Shown here in pieces: positions 27,385-36,127 of a stretch of 64,000 bases of DNA (its first letter is position 1; each line of letters opens with the position of its first letter). This stretch comes from WHSO01 sp050485485 (lineage in GTDB: Bacteria > Pseudomonadota > Alphaproteobacteria > SMXQ01). Made by a program: the position numbers and the translations under genes. The stretch lies in the NCBI GenBank assembly GCA_050485485.1, contig JBJHBM010000002.1, forward strand, positions 102,324 through 166,323, written 5' to 3'. The notes beneath the pieces are model-generated. The model worked only from the letters and a program-made list of their open reading frames with translations. It searched no databases and had not been told where the DNA came from.

Positions 27385-28506
27385 ATGCTGCCACGTCTGA
27401 AGAATATCGTGCCGCTCGCCATGCTGGGGCTGGCGGTCGCCGTTGCGCCGGGTACGGGCGATGCCCGCGCCCAGGACTGGAAGAGCGACTGGGACCGCAC
27501 AGTGGAGGCCGCGAAGAAGGAAGGCCGCCTGGTCCTGTACATGCGCCGCTACGAAGGCACGCTCGCGGCGTTCAACAGGAAATATCCCGAGATCAAGCCG
27601 GTCACGATCACCGGGGAAGGGTCGACCCTCGGCGCCCGCATCCTGTCCGAGCGCCGTGCCGACCGTTATCTTGTGGACATCTACGTGGGCGGTCCCTACA
27701 CGGCGGCTTCGATGCTGCAGCCGGCCGGTGCCCTCGACTCCATCGCCGACGTGCTCGTGCTGCCCGAGGTCAAGGACGCGTCCAAGTGGGTCAACGGCCA
27801 CATCCGTTATTCCGACGCCGAGCGCAAGTACATCCTCAACTTCCTCGCCAATCCGGGCAACCGCCAGATCGCCTACAACGCCAACCTGGTGAAGCCGGAC
27901 GAGGTGAAGTCGTACCGCGACCTGATCGATTCCAAGTGGAAGGGGAAGATAGTATCTCTGGGCGCCGACCAGCGGTTCATCGGCGCCACCACCCAGGTGA
28001 TGTACTACCACCCCGATCTCGGCCCCGATTACATGAAGCAGTTGTTCGGCGGCATGGACATTACCTATGCCAAGAACAACCGCCAGATGACCGACTGGCT
28101 GGCCGGCGGCAAGTACGCCATCTGCATCGGCTGCCTCTACGTCGAGCAGGCGAAGCAGCAGGGCCTCCCCATCGACATGTTCGACACGGTCGAATGGAAG
28201 GAGGGTGCGACGTTCCAGGCCGGCAGTGGCTCGATCGCGCTGATCAACCGGGCGCCCAATCCCAACGCCGCCAAGGTGTTCATCAACTGGCTGCTGTCGC
28301 GGGAGGGCCAGATGGAGGTGCAGCGCATTCCCGATCGCGGCGCCAACTACAACTCCGGCCGTATCGACATCCCGAAGGACGACGTGGCGCCGGAAAACCG
28401 CATGGTGCCCGGCAAGCCCTACTTCGACCTCAATAATCCCGAGTGGTCTGACATCGAGGCGGTCGTCAAGCATGCCAAGTCGATCATGGCCACGGTCAAC
28501 CAGTAA
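27385..28506 (+). CDS. ABC transporter binding protein, second of the cluster
   Basis: 373 residues with a signal peptide (MLPRLKNIVPLAMLGLAVAVA, cleavage near ARAQD). The fold matches the protein at 24265: DRTVEAAKKEGRLVLYMRRYEG, ILSERRADRYLVDIYVGG, SYRDLIDSKWKGKIVSLG, then NPNAAKVFINWLLSREGQMEVQ. It contains an unusual CIGCLYVEQ segment with two cysteines that might bond. A separate gene rather than a copy, given the divergence. It probably partners with the permease at 29200. Confidence 0.9.
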   Translation: MLPRLKNIVPLAMLGLAVAVAPGTGDARAQDWKSDWDRTVEAAKKEGRLVLYMRRYEGTLAAFNRKYPEIKPVTITGEGSTLGARILSERRADRYLVDIYVGGPYTAASMLQPAGALDSIADVLVLPEVKDASKWVNGHIRYSDAERKYILNFLANPGNRQIAYNANLVKPDEVKSYRDLIDSKWKGKIVSLGADQRFIGATTQVMYYHPDLGPDYMKQLFGGMDITYAKNNRQMTDWLAGGKYAICIGCLYVEQAKQQGLPIDMFDTVEWKEGATFQAGSGSIALINRAPNPNAAKVFINWLLSREGQMEVQRIPDRGANYNSGRIDIPKDDVAPENRMVPGKPYFDLNNPEWSDIEAVVKHAKSIMATVNQ

Positions 28507-28542
28507 CGACGATACCGCGTAATACGAGGAGAGGGCCGGCAC

Positions 28543-29184
28543 ATGGACGGCAACGATTGGCGCACGCCGGACGAGTTCGAAACCATATCCAACGCGAACA
28601 AGCCGTTTTCGCTGCGGGTGCCGGCCCTCATCGTGACACGTGGAAAGAACGGTCCGATCAACCTGATGCTGTCGATGTGGTTCACGCCGATGGGGCTCGA
28701 TCCCTCGTCGTTCATCGTCGCCATCGACCTCAAGACCAAGACCCGGGAACTGATGGACGAGACCGGAGAGTTCGTGATCGCGGCGCCCGACGAGACGTCG
28801 TTCGAGAAAGTACTCTACTGCGGGGCCGTCTCCGGCCATGACGAGGACAAGTGGGAGGCCTGCGGCCTGACGGCAATGAAGCCCACCCACGTCGGCGTGC
28901 CGCTGATCGCCGAGGCGCTTGCCAACATCGAGCTCAAGGTGGCGCGCGTGATCCCGTTCGACGACGATTATTCGCTCTACGTCGGCGAGGTCCAGACCTG
29001 CCACGTCCGCAGGGATTCCTTCACCGACGGTCTCTATCTGCCGGGGGCGACGCCGCTGCTGTGGCTCGGCAAGGGGTCGAGCCTGGCCCACGCCCGTAAG
29101 GCCGCTCGCTTCGCCGCCGGCCTCGGGCGTATCTGGGAAGCCGACGAGCAGGCCCCGATCCTGCAACGCGCCCGGCGCCGCTGA
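28543..29184 (+). CDS. flavin reductase-like / FMN-binding split-barrel protein
   Basis: 213 residues. The pattern FSLRVPALIVTRGKNGPINLMLSMWFTPMGLDP, LMDETGEFVIAAPDE, then VGVPLIAEALANIELKVARVIPF is that of the flavin reductase (FlaRed/DIM6-NTAB) split barrel, which binds FMN and often supplies reduced flavin to a monooxygenase. No flavin monooxygenase is adjacent. It sits between a binding-protein gene and a permease gene of the same operon. GAGGAGAGGG precedes the ATG. It could instead be a flavin-dependent enzyme in its own right. Confidence 0.8.
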   Translation: MDGNDWRTPDEFETISNANKPFSLRVPALIVTRGKNGPINLMLSMWFTPMGLDPSSFIVAIDLKTKTRELMDETGEFVIAAPDETSFEKVLYCGAVSGHDEDKWEACGLTAMKPTHVGVPLIAEALANIELKVARVIPFDDDYSLYVGEVQTCHVRRDSFTDGLYLPGATPLLWLGKGSSLAHARKAARFAAGLGRIWEADEQAPILQRARRR

Positions 29185-29199
29185 GGGGGCAGGGAGGCC

Positions 29200-30927
29200 A
29201 TGGCCCAGGTCGAAGCCAGAGCTTCCGTCGCGGCGCCGGCATGGCGCCTGCCGCCGCTCGACCTCGGCCTGTTCCTGATGATCATTCTGATCGGGTCGAT
29301 CGGCTTCTACGTCGTCTGCCCGCTCGGTCTCATCCTGATCAACAGCTTCAACGAAGCCTCCATCGTCCATGCCCCGTCCTATGGCTTCGCGGCGTGGCGG
29401 GAGGCCTTCACCCAGCCCGGCCTCAGGCAGGCCATGTGGAACACGTTCGAGGTGGCGGTCGTGCGCCAGACCATCACCTTTCCGATCGGGGTGATGATCG
29501 CGTGGATCCTCGCGCGGACCAACACGCCGTTCTCGCGCGGCTTCGAGTTCCTGTTCTGGGTTTCCTTCATGTACCCGAGCGTCGCCACGGTGTTCGGCTG
29601 GATGCTCCTGCTCGATCCAGACACCGGCCTCATCAATACGGCTTTCAACGGCCTGTTCGGGGTGCAGCCGTTCAACATCTATTCGTTCTGGGGCATCATC
29701 TGGGTCCACGTCATCAGCGGCATAGACAGCAAGGTGATGCTGCTGACGCCCGCCTTCAGGCGCATGGACGCGGCCATGGAGGAGGCGTCCCGCATGTCGG
29801 GCGCGGGAACCTTGCGGACCATGTTCAAGGTGACGCTGCCGGTAATGACGCCGGTGCTGATCGTGGTGCTGCTCCTGAGCCTGGTGCGCCTGTTCGAATC
29901 GTTCGAGGTGGAATACCTGCTGGGCGCGCCGTGGGGATTCTACGTCCTGTCCACCAAGATCGTGGACCTGGTGCGGATGGAGCCGCCGCTGATCAACCAG
30001 GCCGCCGCGCTCGGCAGCATCGTCCTGGTGTTCCTGGCGGTGTTCATCCCGCTGCAGCGATGGCTCATCGGCAGGCGCCAGTTCACCACCGTCACCAGCC
30101 AGATCAAGCCCAGGGTGATCGACGTCGGCCCATGGCGCTACCTGTTGGCGGCGCTGGTGGCCTCGGTGATCATGTTCGCCGTGGTCGTGCCGATCCTCAG
30201 CGTCGTTGGCGGCAGCTTCATGGTCCGGTTCGGCTTCTTCAACCTGCCGGTCGTCTGGACGCTCGAATACTGGGCGAACGCGCTCTCCAATCCCGGCCTC
30301 ACGTCGGCGTTCAGGAATACCTTGACCATCGCGGGCGCGGCGGCCGTGTTGGGCACCTTCCTGTTCTCGCTGGTGGCTTACGTGCTGGTGCGGACCAAGC
30401 TGCCGGGTCGGGCGATCCTCGATTCGATCTGCTGGCTGCCGTCGGCGATCCCCGGGGTGCTGGTGGGGCTCGGGCTCCTGTGGATGTTCCTGGGCACGCC
30501 GATCTTCCGGCCCTTTTACGGCACGCTCGCGCTGCTGGTGATCGCCTCGGTGCTGGGCGGCCTCACGCTCGCGACACAGATACTCAAGGCCAATTTCATC
30601 CAGCTCGGCGGCCAGCTGGAAGAAGCGTCGCGCATGTCGGGCGCCGGATTCTGGCGCACCTACTTCTTCATCGTGGTGCCGTTGATGGCGCAGACATTGG
30701 TTCTGACGGCCGTGCTCAAATTCCTGTTCGCCGCGCGCAATTCCTCGACCGTCATCCTGCTTTCGACGTCCGAGACGCGGCCGCTTGCGGTGCTCGCGCT
30801 CGACCAGATTGCGGGCGGCTATCAGGAGGAAGCGTCGATCACGGTTCTGCTCATCATCCTTCTGACCACCGGGCTCGCGATCGTCGCACGCATGTTCGGG
30901 CTGCGCGTCGGCGTCCGCGAGAGCTAG
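29200..30927 (+). CDS. ABC transporter permease with two fused permease domains, second copy
   Basis: 575 residues, paralogue of the protein at 25535. EAA loops read MEEASRMSGAGTLRTMFKVTLPVMTP and LEEASRMSGAGFWRTYFFIVVPLMAQ. About 12 helices, starting after a short cytoplasmic N-terminus (PLDLGLFLMIILIGSIGFYVV). GGGAGG precedes the ATG. It lies 15 bases after the flavin-reductase-like gene and 10 before the ATPase gene. Confidence 0.92.
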   Translation: MAQVEARASVAAPAWRLPPLDLGLFLMIILIGSIGFYVVCPLGLILINSFNEASIVHAPSYGFAAWREAFTQPGLRQAMWNTFEVAVVRQTITFPIGVMIAWILARTNTPFSRGFEFLFWVSFMYPSVATVFGWMLLLDPDTGLINTAFNGLFGVQPFNIYSFWGIIWVHVISGIDSKVMLLTPAFRRMDAAMEEASRMSGAGTLRTMFKVTLPVMTPVLIVVLLLSLVRLFESFEVEYLLGAPWGFYVLSTKIVDLVRMEPPLINQAAALGSIVLVFLAVFIPLQRWLIGRRQFTTVTSQIKPRVIDVGPWRYLLAALVASVIMFAVVVPILSVVGGSFMVRFGFFNLPVVWTLEYWANALSNPGLTSAFRNTLTIAGAAAVLGTFLFSLVAYVLVRTKLPGRAILDSICWLPSAIPGVLVGLGLLWMFLGTPIFRPFYGTLALLVIASVLGGLTLATQILKANFIQLGGQLEEASRMSGAGFWRTYFFIVVPLMAQTLVLTAVLKFLFAARNSSTVILLSTSETRPLAVLALDQIAGGYQEEASITVLLIILLTTGLAIVARMFGLRVGVRES

Positions 30928-30937
30928 AGGAACGCCT

Positions 30938-32047
30938 ATGAACGATTTCATCTCGCTCAGGGGACTTCACAAGCGGTTCGGCCAGGTCGTGGCGCTCGAC
31001 AGCCTGGACCTTGATATTCGCGAGGGGGAATTCTTCACGCTGCTCGGCCCGAGCGGTTGCGGCAAGACGACGACCCTGCGCCTGATCGGGGGGCTCGAGA
31101 AGCCCGATGGCGGCGAGGTCGTGGTGGCCGGGCGGTGCCTCGCCTCCCACGAGCGCAGGATTTTCGTCAATCCCGAGCGGCGCGACATGGGCATGGTGTT
31201 CCAGTCCTACGCGCTGTGGCCGCACATGACGGTGTTCGAGAACGTAGCCTATCCGCTCAAGCTGCGCTGGATGAAGAAGGCCGACGTCCGTGCCCGCGTC
31301 TCGGAGGTCCTCGGCCTCGTCGGTCTGGGCGGCCTCGAGGAGCGCCCCGTGCCCGCCCTCAGCGGCGGCCAGCAGCAGCGCGTCGCGCTTGCCCGCGCGC
31401 TTGCCTTCGCGCCGCGTATCCTTTTGCTCGATGAGCCGCTCAGCAACCTCGACGCTCAACTGCGCGACGAGATGCGCCAGGAGCTCAGGTCGCTCCAGCG
31501 CCGTCTCGGCCTGACCGTGGTTCTGGTGACACACGACCAGCTCGAGGCCCTCAGCCTGTCGGACCGGCTCGCGATCATGAGCGGCGGCAGGCTCGAGCAG
31601 CTCGGCACGCCGGAGGAGGTCTATCACCGCCCGGCCACGCCCTTCGTGCGCGACTTCCTGGGGAAGATATTCGCCTTGCCGGGCAAGGTGCGCCGGGTGG
31701 CGGGGGTGACGGCGGAAATCGAGCTCGCTGGGATGGAGATGCCGCCGCTCGCAGTGCCGAGGACGCAGCTTCCGGCCGCGTTCAACGGATCGGCGGCGGG
31801 GCGCGACGTGATGATCGCGATCCGGCCCGAAAGAATAACCGTGGCCGACGGCGCGCCCTCCGGGGAAGCCAACGTGCTGCGCGTCGCCGTGCGCGAGGCC
31901 CAGTTCCTCGGCGATCGCTACGAATACGTCATGACCATCGGCATCGAGACGCGCCATCTCGTCCTGCCGGCGTCGCACTTCTTCCGTCCGGGGGAGGAAG
32001 TCTATCTCCGCCTTCCGTCCGACATGATCACGGTATGGGAGCCCTGA
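30938..32047 (+). CDS. ABC transporter ATPase (PotA/FbpC-like with TOBE domain)
   Basis: 369 residues. Walker A GPSGCGKTT near residues 37-45, Q-loop MVFQSYALWPHMTVFENVAYPL, signature LSGGQQQRVALARAL, Walker B LLLDEPLSNLD and a switch His in VTHDQ. A TOBE-type regulatory domain fills the C-terminus (IRPERITVADGAPSGEAN onward). As the only ATPase in the operon it must serve both fused permeases, or one of them is energised from elsewhere. Confidence 0.94.
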   Translation: MNDFISLRGLHKRFGQVVALDSLDLDIREGEFFTLLGPSGCGKTTTLRLIGGLEKPDGGEVVVAGRCLASHERRIFVNPERRDMGMVFQSYALWPHMTVFENVAYPLKLRWMKKADVRARVSEVLGLVGLGGLEERPVPALSGGQQQRVALARALAFAPRILLLDEPLSNLDAQLRDEMRQELRSLQRRLGLTVVLVTHDQLEALSLSDRLAIMSGGRLEQLGTPEEVYHRPATPFVRDFLGKIFALPGKVRRVAGVTAEIELAGMEMPPLAVPRTQLPAAFNGSAAGRDVMIAIRPERITVADGAPSGEANVLRVAVREAQFLGDRYEYVMTIGIETRHLVLPASHFFRPGEEVYLRLPSDMITVWEP

Positions 32048-32109
32048 GCGGAGATGACGGGAATTGCGGATCAAGAGCGGCCAGAACGGCCATATGGAAG
32101 GAGGAACTC

Positions 32110-33210
32110 ATGGGAAAGATCGTGAGAGAGTTCGCCACCCACTGGGAAGGGGACGAGTACCTGTGGTTCGAGCGTGACGAGGACGAGCTCGTCGGCACCC
32201 AGCGCAGCGGCGGGTGCCCGTTGCCGCGCGTGCGCATCTGCGACCTGGCGTCGGGCCCCGTCAACCGGCCGGGCTACAAGCCGACGGTGCTGTGGGCCGG
32301 TGACGACGGGTTGCTGGAGGTGCACCAGCTCGACGGTGCCGAGCCGCATTTCCATCGGCCGTCGGACTTCGACGTGTTGGTATTCCAGTTCGCCGGCCAT
32401 GCTGCTGCGGAAACCGAGTTTGGCGAGTTCAAGCTGGCCCCGGGGCATGTCATGCATGTCCCGTCCGGTGCCGCCTACCGCATCGTCGGCGGTCCCCAGT
32501 GCTATCAGGTTGTGGCCAAGGTACGGGCGCCGTTCGAGGCGGCGGTCGATCCCGGCAAGCCGCTGACCGAGACCGTGTTCGACGTCCGCCCCCATGGGTC
32601 CAACCAGGCGGTCGAGGAGGTCGACGTCCCAGCCCGCGCCGGCAAGATCCTCGAGGTCACCGAATTCTGGAACGACGAGGTGGACCCGATCGTGATCGAA
32701 CGCGATCATGCGCGGCTGGTCGGCTGCGCCATCGACCGCAGCACGCGGCGCGTGACGGTGGTGCGTGCCTTCGACTATTTCTGCGGCATCACGGGCAAGG
32801 GCGGCGTGCGCGCGCCCGAACTGTTCCGCGGCGAGCGCTTCAAGGTGGACGTGTACAACACCCAGGGGCAGCAGCACGGCTTCCACCGTGGCTGCGACGG
32901 CGAGGAGATATGGTTCCAGTTCCGCGGCCACGGCATCAACGATACCGAATGGGGCGTCCATGAACTGGATGCGGGGGAGATCGGCTACGTGCCGCGCGGT
33001 ATCGCGCACCGCATCACCGGCGACGACCAGTTCCTGCGGTTCAATTTCTACTTCCGCGGCCTGATGCGTCCCCGCGTGGACGCGAGCAGCCATCACGGCA
33101 ACAACCCCTATTCGGTCACGGCGGTCTCGTCCAAGGAGCTGCCGGCGTTCCAGGAGACCAAGAAGCGCATCGAGGACGCGATCGCCCGCGGCGAGCGGCC
33201 GCGCATGTAG
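32110..33210 (+). CDS. bicupin protein, homogentisate-dioxygenase-like fold
   Basis: 366 residues from the ATG at 32110 (AAGGAGG upstream). Two cupin modules are visible. The first reads GAEPHFHRPSDFDVLVFQFAG with LAPGHVMHVPSGAAYRI; the second reads GQQHGFHRGCDGEEIWFQFRG with LDAGEIGYVPRGIAHRI. His pairs and acidic residues suggest at least one metal site. The layout recalls homogentisate and gentisate dioxygenases without matching either closely. Last gene of the LysR-headed cluster; a strong hairpin follows. Confidence 0.83.
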   Translation: MGKIVREFATHWEGDEYLWFERDEDELVGTQRSGGCPLPRVRICDLASGPVNRPGYKPTVLWAGDDGLLEVHQLDGAEPHFHRPSDFDVLVFQFAGHAAAETEFGEFKLAPGHVMHVPSGAAYRIVGGPQCYQVVAKVRAPFEAAVDPGKPLTETVFDVRPHGSNQAVEEVDVPARAGKILEVTEFWNDEVDPIVIERDHARLVGCAIDRSTRRVTVVRAFDYFCGITGKGGVRAPELFRGERFKVDVYNTQGQQHGFHRGCDGEEIWFQFRGHGINDTEWGVHELDAGEIGYVPRGIAHRITGDDQFLRFNFYFRGLMRPRVDASSHHGNNPYSVTAVSSKELPAFQETKKRIEDAIARGERPRM

Positions 33211-33226
33211 CCGTGCCGCGTGGCCT

Positions 33227-33260
33227 GCCGGGTCCGGCCGGTATTCCGGCCGGGCCCGGC
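33227..33260 (+). terminator. very stable hairpin, probable terminator of the LysR-headed operon
   Basis: GCCGGGTCCGGCCGG (33227-33241) pairs with CCGGCCGGGCCCGGC (33246-33260) over 15 bp, with one G-T pair and a TATT loop. The T tract is poor (CGTATT), so it may act with Rho or as a 3' end protector. It is placed 17 bases after the bicupin stop. Confidence 0.65.
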
Positions 33261-33266
33261 CGTATT

Positions 33267-33294
33267 AGCTGTTGAGCTTTAGCTGTTGAGCTTT
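33267..33294. repeat. perfect tandem duplication of a 14-base unit
   Basis: AGCTGTTGAGCTTT occurs twice without a gap (33267-33280 and 33281-33294). Each unit contains a small AGCT...AGCT dyad (AGCTGTTGAGCT). It could be a duplicated operator for the following MFS gene or a slippage product. Confidence 0.6.
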
Positions 33295-33422
33295 CCCGGC
33301 AGCGGTGTAAAACCGTCGCACCGTTCGAACAGGCATGTCCCGTTCCCGGCCGGGTCGCGGCGTCGCGCTTGCCCGGAGGGGCGAGCCGTGCCTTCCCGCC
33401 GCTCGAGGAGCGCCTTTCCGCC

Positions 33423-34658
33423 GTGTCCGTTCCCCCGGACCCTCAAGACGGCTCGCCGCAGGTTTCGCGGCGCAGCCTCCACGCATCCTACGCCGCCGGC
33501 CTGTTCAGCATGGGGCAGGCGGAGCTGCTGACCATGGTGGTGCCGCTGTGGGCGGTGCTGCAGGGCGCCTCGCCCACGGAGATCGGCACGCTGGTGGGCG
33601 CCAAGTCGCTGCTCACCTTCTTCCTCGCCATCCACGGCGGCTCGCTGATGGACCGGCTCGGCACGCGGCGGGTGATGCTGTTCTTCGCCGTCGCCACGGG
33701 CGGGCTCGCCGCGCTCTATCCGTTCCTGCCGTGGTTTCCGGTCATGGTCGCGCTGCAGATGCTGATCGGCTTCGCCGGCAACATGATGTGGATCGGCGCC
33801 CAGACCATCATCTCCCAGGTGACGCGCGGCGATCCCGGCCAGATCGGCAAGTTCAGCTTCTTCTCGCGCATCGGCACCGTGATCGCGCCGGTCCTGATGG
33901 GCGTCCTGTGGGACTTCGCGGGGCCGATGGTTTCGTTCCTGGGCGTCACGGCATGGTGCTGCTTCATGTTCTTCGCCGTTTCGCGGATCGAGAACCCGCA
34001 GCCGGTGAGCGCGCTGGTGGGCCGCGTGACCTGGCGCGACATCCTGCCGCGCCTGCAGGACTACACCGGCTCGATCAAGCTGATCGTGATCCCGGCGGTG
34101 GCCTTCACGCTGGCGGTCTCCTTCATGCGCCACGCGACCAACGGCGTCGAGAACTCGTTCTTCATCGTCTACCTGCGCGACGTGGGCTTCGCCGGCACCA
34201 TGATCGGGATCATGTTCTCGATGGCCGAGATCGTGAACGGCCTCGGCTCGCTCGCCTCCGGGCGCCTCGCGCGCTTCGTGCCGATCCCGTGGCTGATGGT
34301 GGGCTTCACGATGGCCTCCATCGTGCTGCTCGCGATCACGCCCCTGTTGGGCGGCGTGTTCGCGCTGCTGGCCGTCGCCCATGCCCTGCGCCGCTGCTTC
34401 GAGGGCATCGTCCAGCCGCTGGTGTTCTCGCTCCAGGCGCGCGCCGTGCCGCGTCACCTCCAGGGCTCCGTGGTGGGTCTGCGCGTCACCGGCAACCGGC
34501 TTTCCTCGATCATCACGCCGGTCGTGATGGGCCTGATCGTGGAAGGCTTCGGGATCGCGGACGGATTCATCGTGATGGGGGCGATCCTGCTGCTGGCGTG
34601 TTGCGGCCTCGCCTTCGCCGTCGCGCGCGCGCCGGGGCTCGCCCGGCGTCCCGACTGA
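33423..34658 (+). CDS. MFS transporter
   Basis: 411 residues if begun at the GTG at 33423 (GAGGAG 12 bases upstream); a TTG at 33369 would give 429. About 12 membrane helices, with the MFS loop 2-3 motif as GSLMDRLGTRRVMLFF and the second-half counterpart GSLASGRLARFVPIPWL. The N-terminal helix begins LHASYAAGLFSMGQAELLTMVVPLWAVL. Substrate unknown. It is followed by a P450 gene in the same direction with a 74-base gap, so efflux or uptake of the P450 substrate is possible. Confidence 0.88.
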   Translation: MSVPPDPQDGSPQVSRRSLHASYAAGLFSMGQAELLTMVVPLWAVLQGASPTEIGTLVGAKSLLTFFLAIHGGSLMDRLGTRRVMLFFAVATGGLAALYPFLPWFPVMVALQMLIGFAGNMMWIGAQTIISQVTRGDPGQIGKFSFFSRIGTVIAPVLMGVLWDFAGPMVSFLGVTAWCCFMFFAVSRIENPQPVSALVGRVTWRDILPRLQDYTGSIKLIVIPAVAFTLAVSFMRHATNGVENSFFIVYLRDVGFAGTMIGIMFSMAEIVNGLGSLASGRLARFVPIPWLMVGFTMASIVLLAITPLLGGVFALLAVAHALRRCFEGIVQPLVFSLQARAVPRHLQGSVVGLRVTGNRLSSIITPVVMGLIVEGFGIADGFIVMGAILLLACCGLAFAVARAPGLARRPD

Positions 34659-34732
34659 GCCGCCCATCGGGGGTCCATCGCCGCCGTCCGATCGGCTAGA
34701 CTGGGGGCGTCCACGAGCCGCCCGGTCCCGAG

Positions 34733-36103
34733 ATGCACGAACGCACCAGCGCCGCCCGCCCCGTGCCGCCGACGGTCCCGCCGCCGCCGCGGCCGCTCAA
34801 CATCTTCCAGACCGTGCGCGCGGCGCGGCGCAACGTGCTCGAGCTGATTCCCGGGATCGCCTATACCCAGCCGATGGTCTCGGGACGGCTCGGCGCGCGC
34901 TGGCACATGGTCCAGGACCCGGCGGCGCTGCGCCGCATCTTCGCCGACAATATCGACAACTACCCCAAGGCCGAGATCATGATCCGGATGCTGCGCCCGG
35001 CGGTGGGCGACAGCCTGTTCACCTCCGAGGGCGAGGCATGGCGCAGCCAGCGGCGTGCGGTGGCGCCGGTATTCACCCAACGCAACGTCGCGGCGCTGGC
35101 GCCCCTGATGACGGCCACCGCCGAGCGCGCCGCCGGGCGCCTCGCCGGCTGCGGCGGGACGGCCGAGATGGTGCGCGAGATGCTGTCCGCCACCTTCGAC
35201 GTGATCTGCGAGGTGGCACTGTCGGGCCGCGAGCATTTCGACGCCGAGGTCTATGGCGCGGCGATCACCCGCTATTTCGAGACCGCCGGCCGTGCCTCGG
35301 TGCTCGACTTCCTGCAGATGCCCGACTGGATGCCGCGCCCCGGCGCGCTGCTCGGGCGCGGTGCGGTCCGCACCATGCACGGCATGGTCGCCCGCGCGAT
35401 CGAGGCGCGGCGGCGCGAGGCGTCCGGCGGTGCCGACGACCTGCTCGACCATATGCTGAACGCGGTGGACCCGGAGACGGGGCGGGGCATGACCCCGACC
35501 GACCTGCTCCACAACATGCAGTTCTTCATCGTCGCGGGCCACGAGACGACCGCGCTCGCCCTGTCCTGGTCGCTGCTCCTGCTGGCGCTGCATCCCGACG
35601 TCCAGGCGCGGGCGCGGGCGGAGGCGAAGGTCGTGCTCGGCACGTCCGCCGCCGGGGCGGAGCATCTCGCGGCGATGCCCTGCGTCCGCCGGGTGATCGA
35701 GGAGGCGATGCGGCTCTACCCGCCGGTCGGCATGCTGGCGCGCACTGCGCGCGGCCCCGACACGCTGTGCGGGCGCGAGGTGCATGCCGGGGACGTGGTG
35801 TTCCTGCCGATCTATGCGCTCCACCGCCACCGCCTGTGGTGGGAGCGCCCCGACGAGTTCGATCCCGACCGCTTCACGCCCGAGGCCGAGGCCGCACGCG
35901 ACCGCTTCCTCTATCTGCCGTTCGGGGCGGGCCCCCGGGTGTGCGTCGGCGCCAACTTCGCCATGATGCAGGCCCACATCATCCTGGCGACGCTGGTGTC
36001 CCGCTTCGCCTTCGCGCCCGGCCCGGGACCCTTGCCCACGCCAACCATGTCCATGACCGTGCGCCCGGACCCGGGCGTGCGCCTTGCGGTGAGGCCCGCC
36101 TGA
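34733..36103 (+). CDS. cytochrome P450
   Basis: 456 residues, soluble, with no N-terminal anchor. The I-helix reads FFIVAGHETTALALSWSL (acid-alcohol pair E-T), the K-helix EAMRLYPP (ExxR), and the heme loop FGAGPRVCVGANFA with the thiolate at C404. The Pro-rich N-terminus (RPVPPTVPPPPRP) resembles bacterial class I P450s that act on lipids or terpenes, such as CYP1xx relatives. No ferredoxin or reductase gene is adjacent. The aminotransferase gene follows after 24 bases and may be co-transcribed. Confidence 0.94.
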   Translation: MHERTSAARPVPPTVPPPPRPLNIFQTVRAARRNVLELIPGIAYTQPMVSGRLGARWHMVQDPAALRRIFADNIDNYPKAEIMIRMLRPAVGDSLFTSEGEAWRSQRRAVAPVFTQRNVAALAPLMTATAERAAGRLAGCGGTAEMVREMLSATFDVICEVALSGREHFDAEVYGAAITRYFETAGRASVLDFLQMPDWMPRPGALLGRGAVRTMHGMVARAIEARRREASGGADDLLDHMLNAVDPETGRGMTPTDLLHNMQFFIVAGHETTALALSWSLLLLALHPDVQARARAEAKVVLGTSAAGAEHLAAMPCVRRVIEEAMRLYPPVGMLARTARGPDTLCGREVHAGDVVFLPIYALHRHRLWWERPDEFDPDRFTPEAEAARDRFLYLPFGAGPRVCVGANFAMMQAHIILATLVSRFAFAPGPGPLPTPTMSMTVRPDPGVRLAVRPA

Positions 36104-36127
36104 CGGGCGGCCTGAGGAGGAAACACG

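Noticed and set aside
27268..30951. 1227-codon minus-strand frame opposite the transporter genes
   Set aside because: Low-complexity His/Arg/Asp-rich translation over four well-supported genes; antisense artefact.
33369..33422. TTG start for the MFS protein
   Set aside because: The 18 extra residues are Pro/Gly/Arg-rich and precede no ribosome binding site as good as the one before the GTG at 33423.
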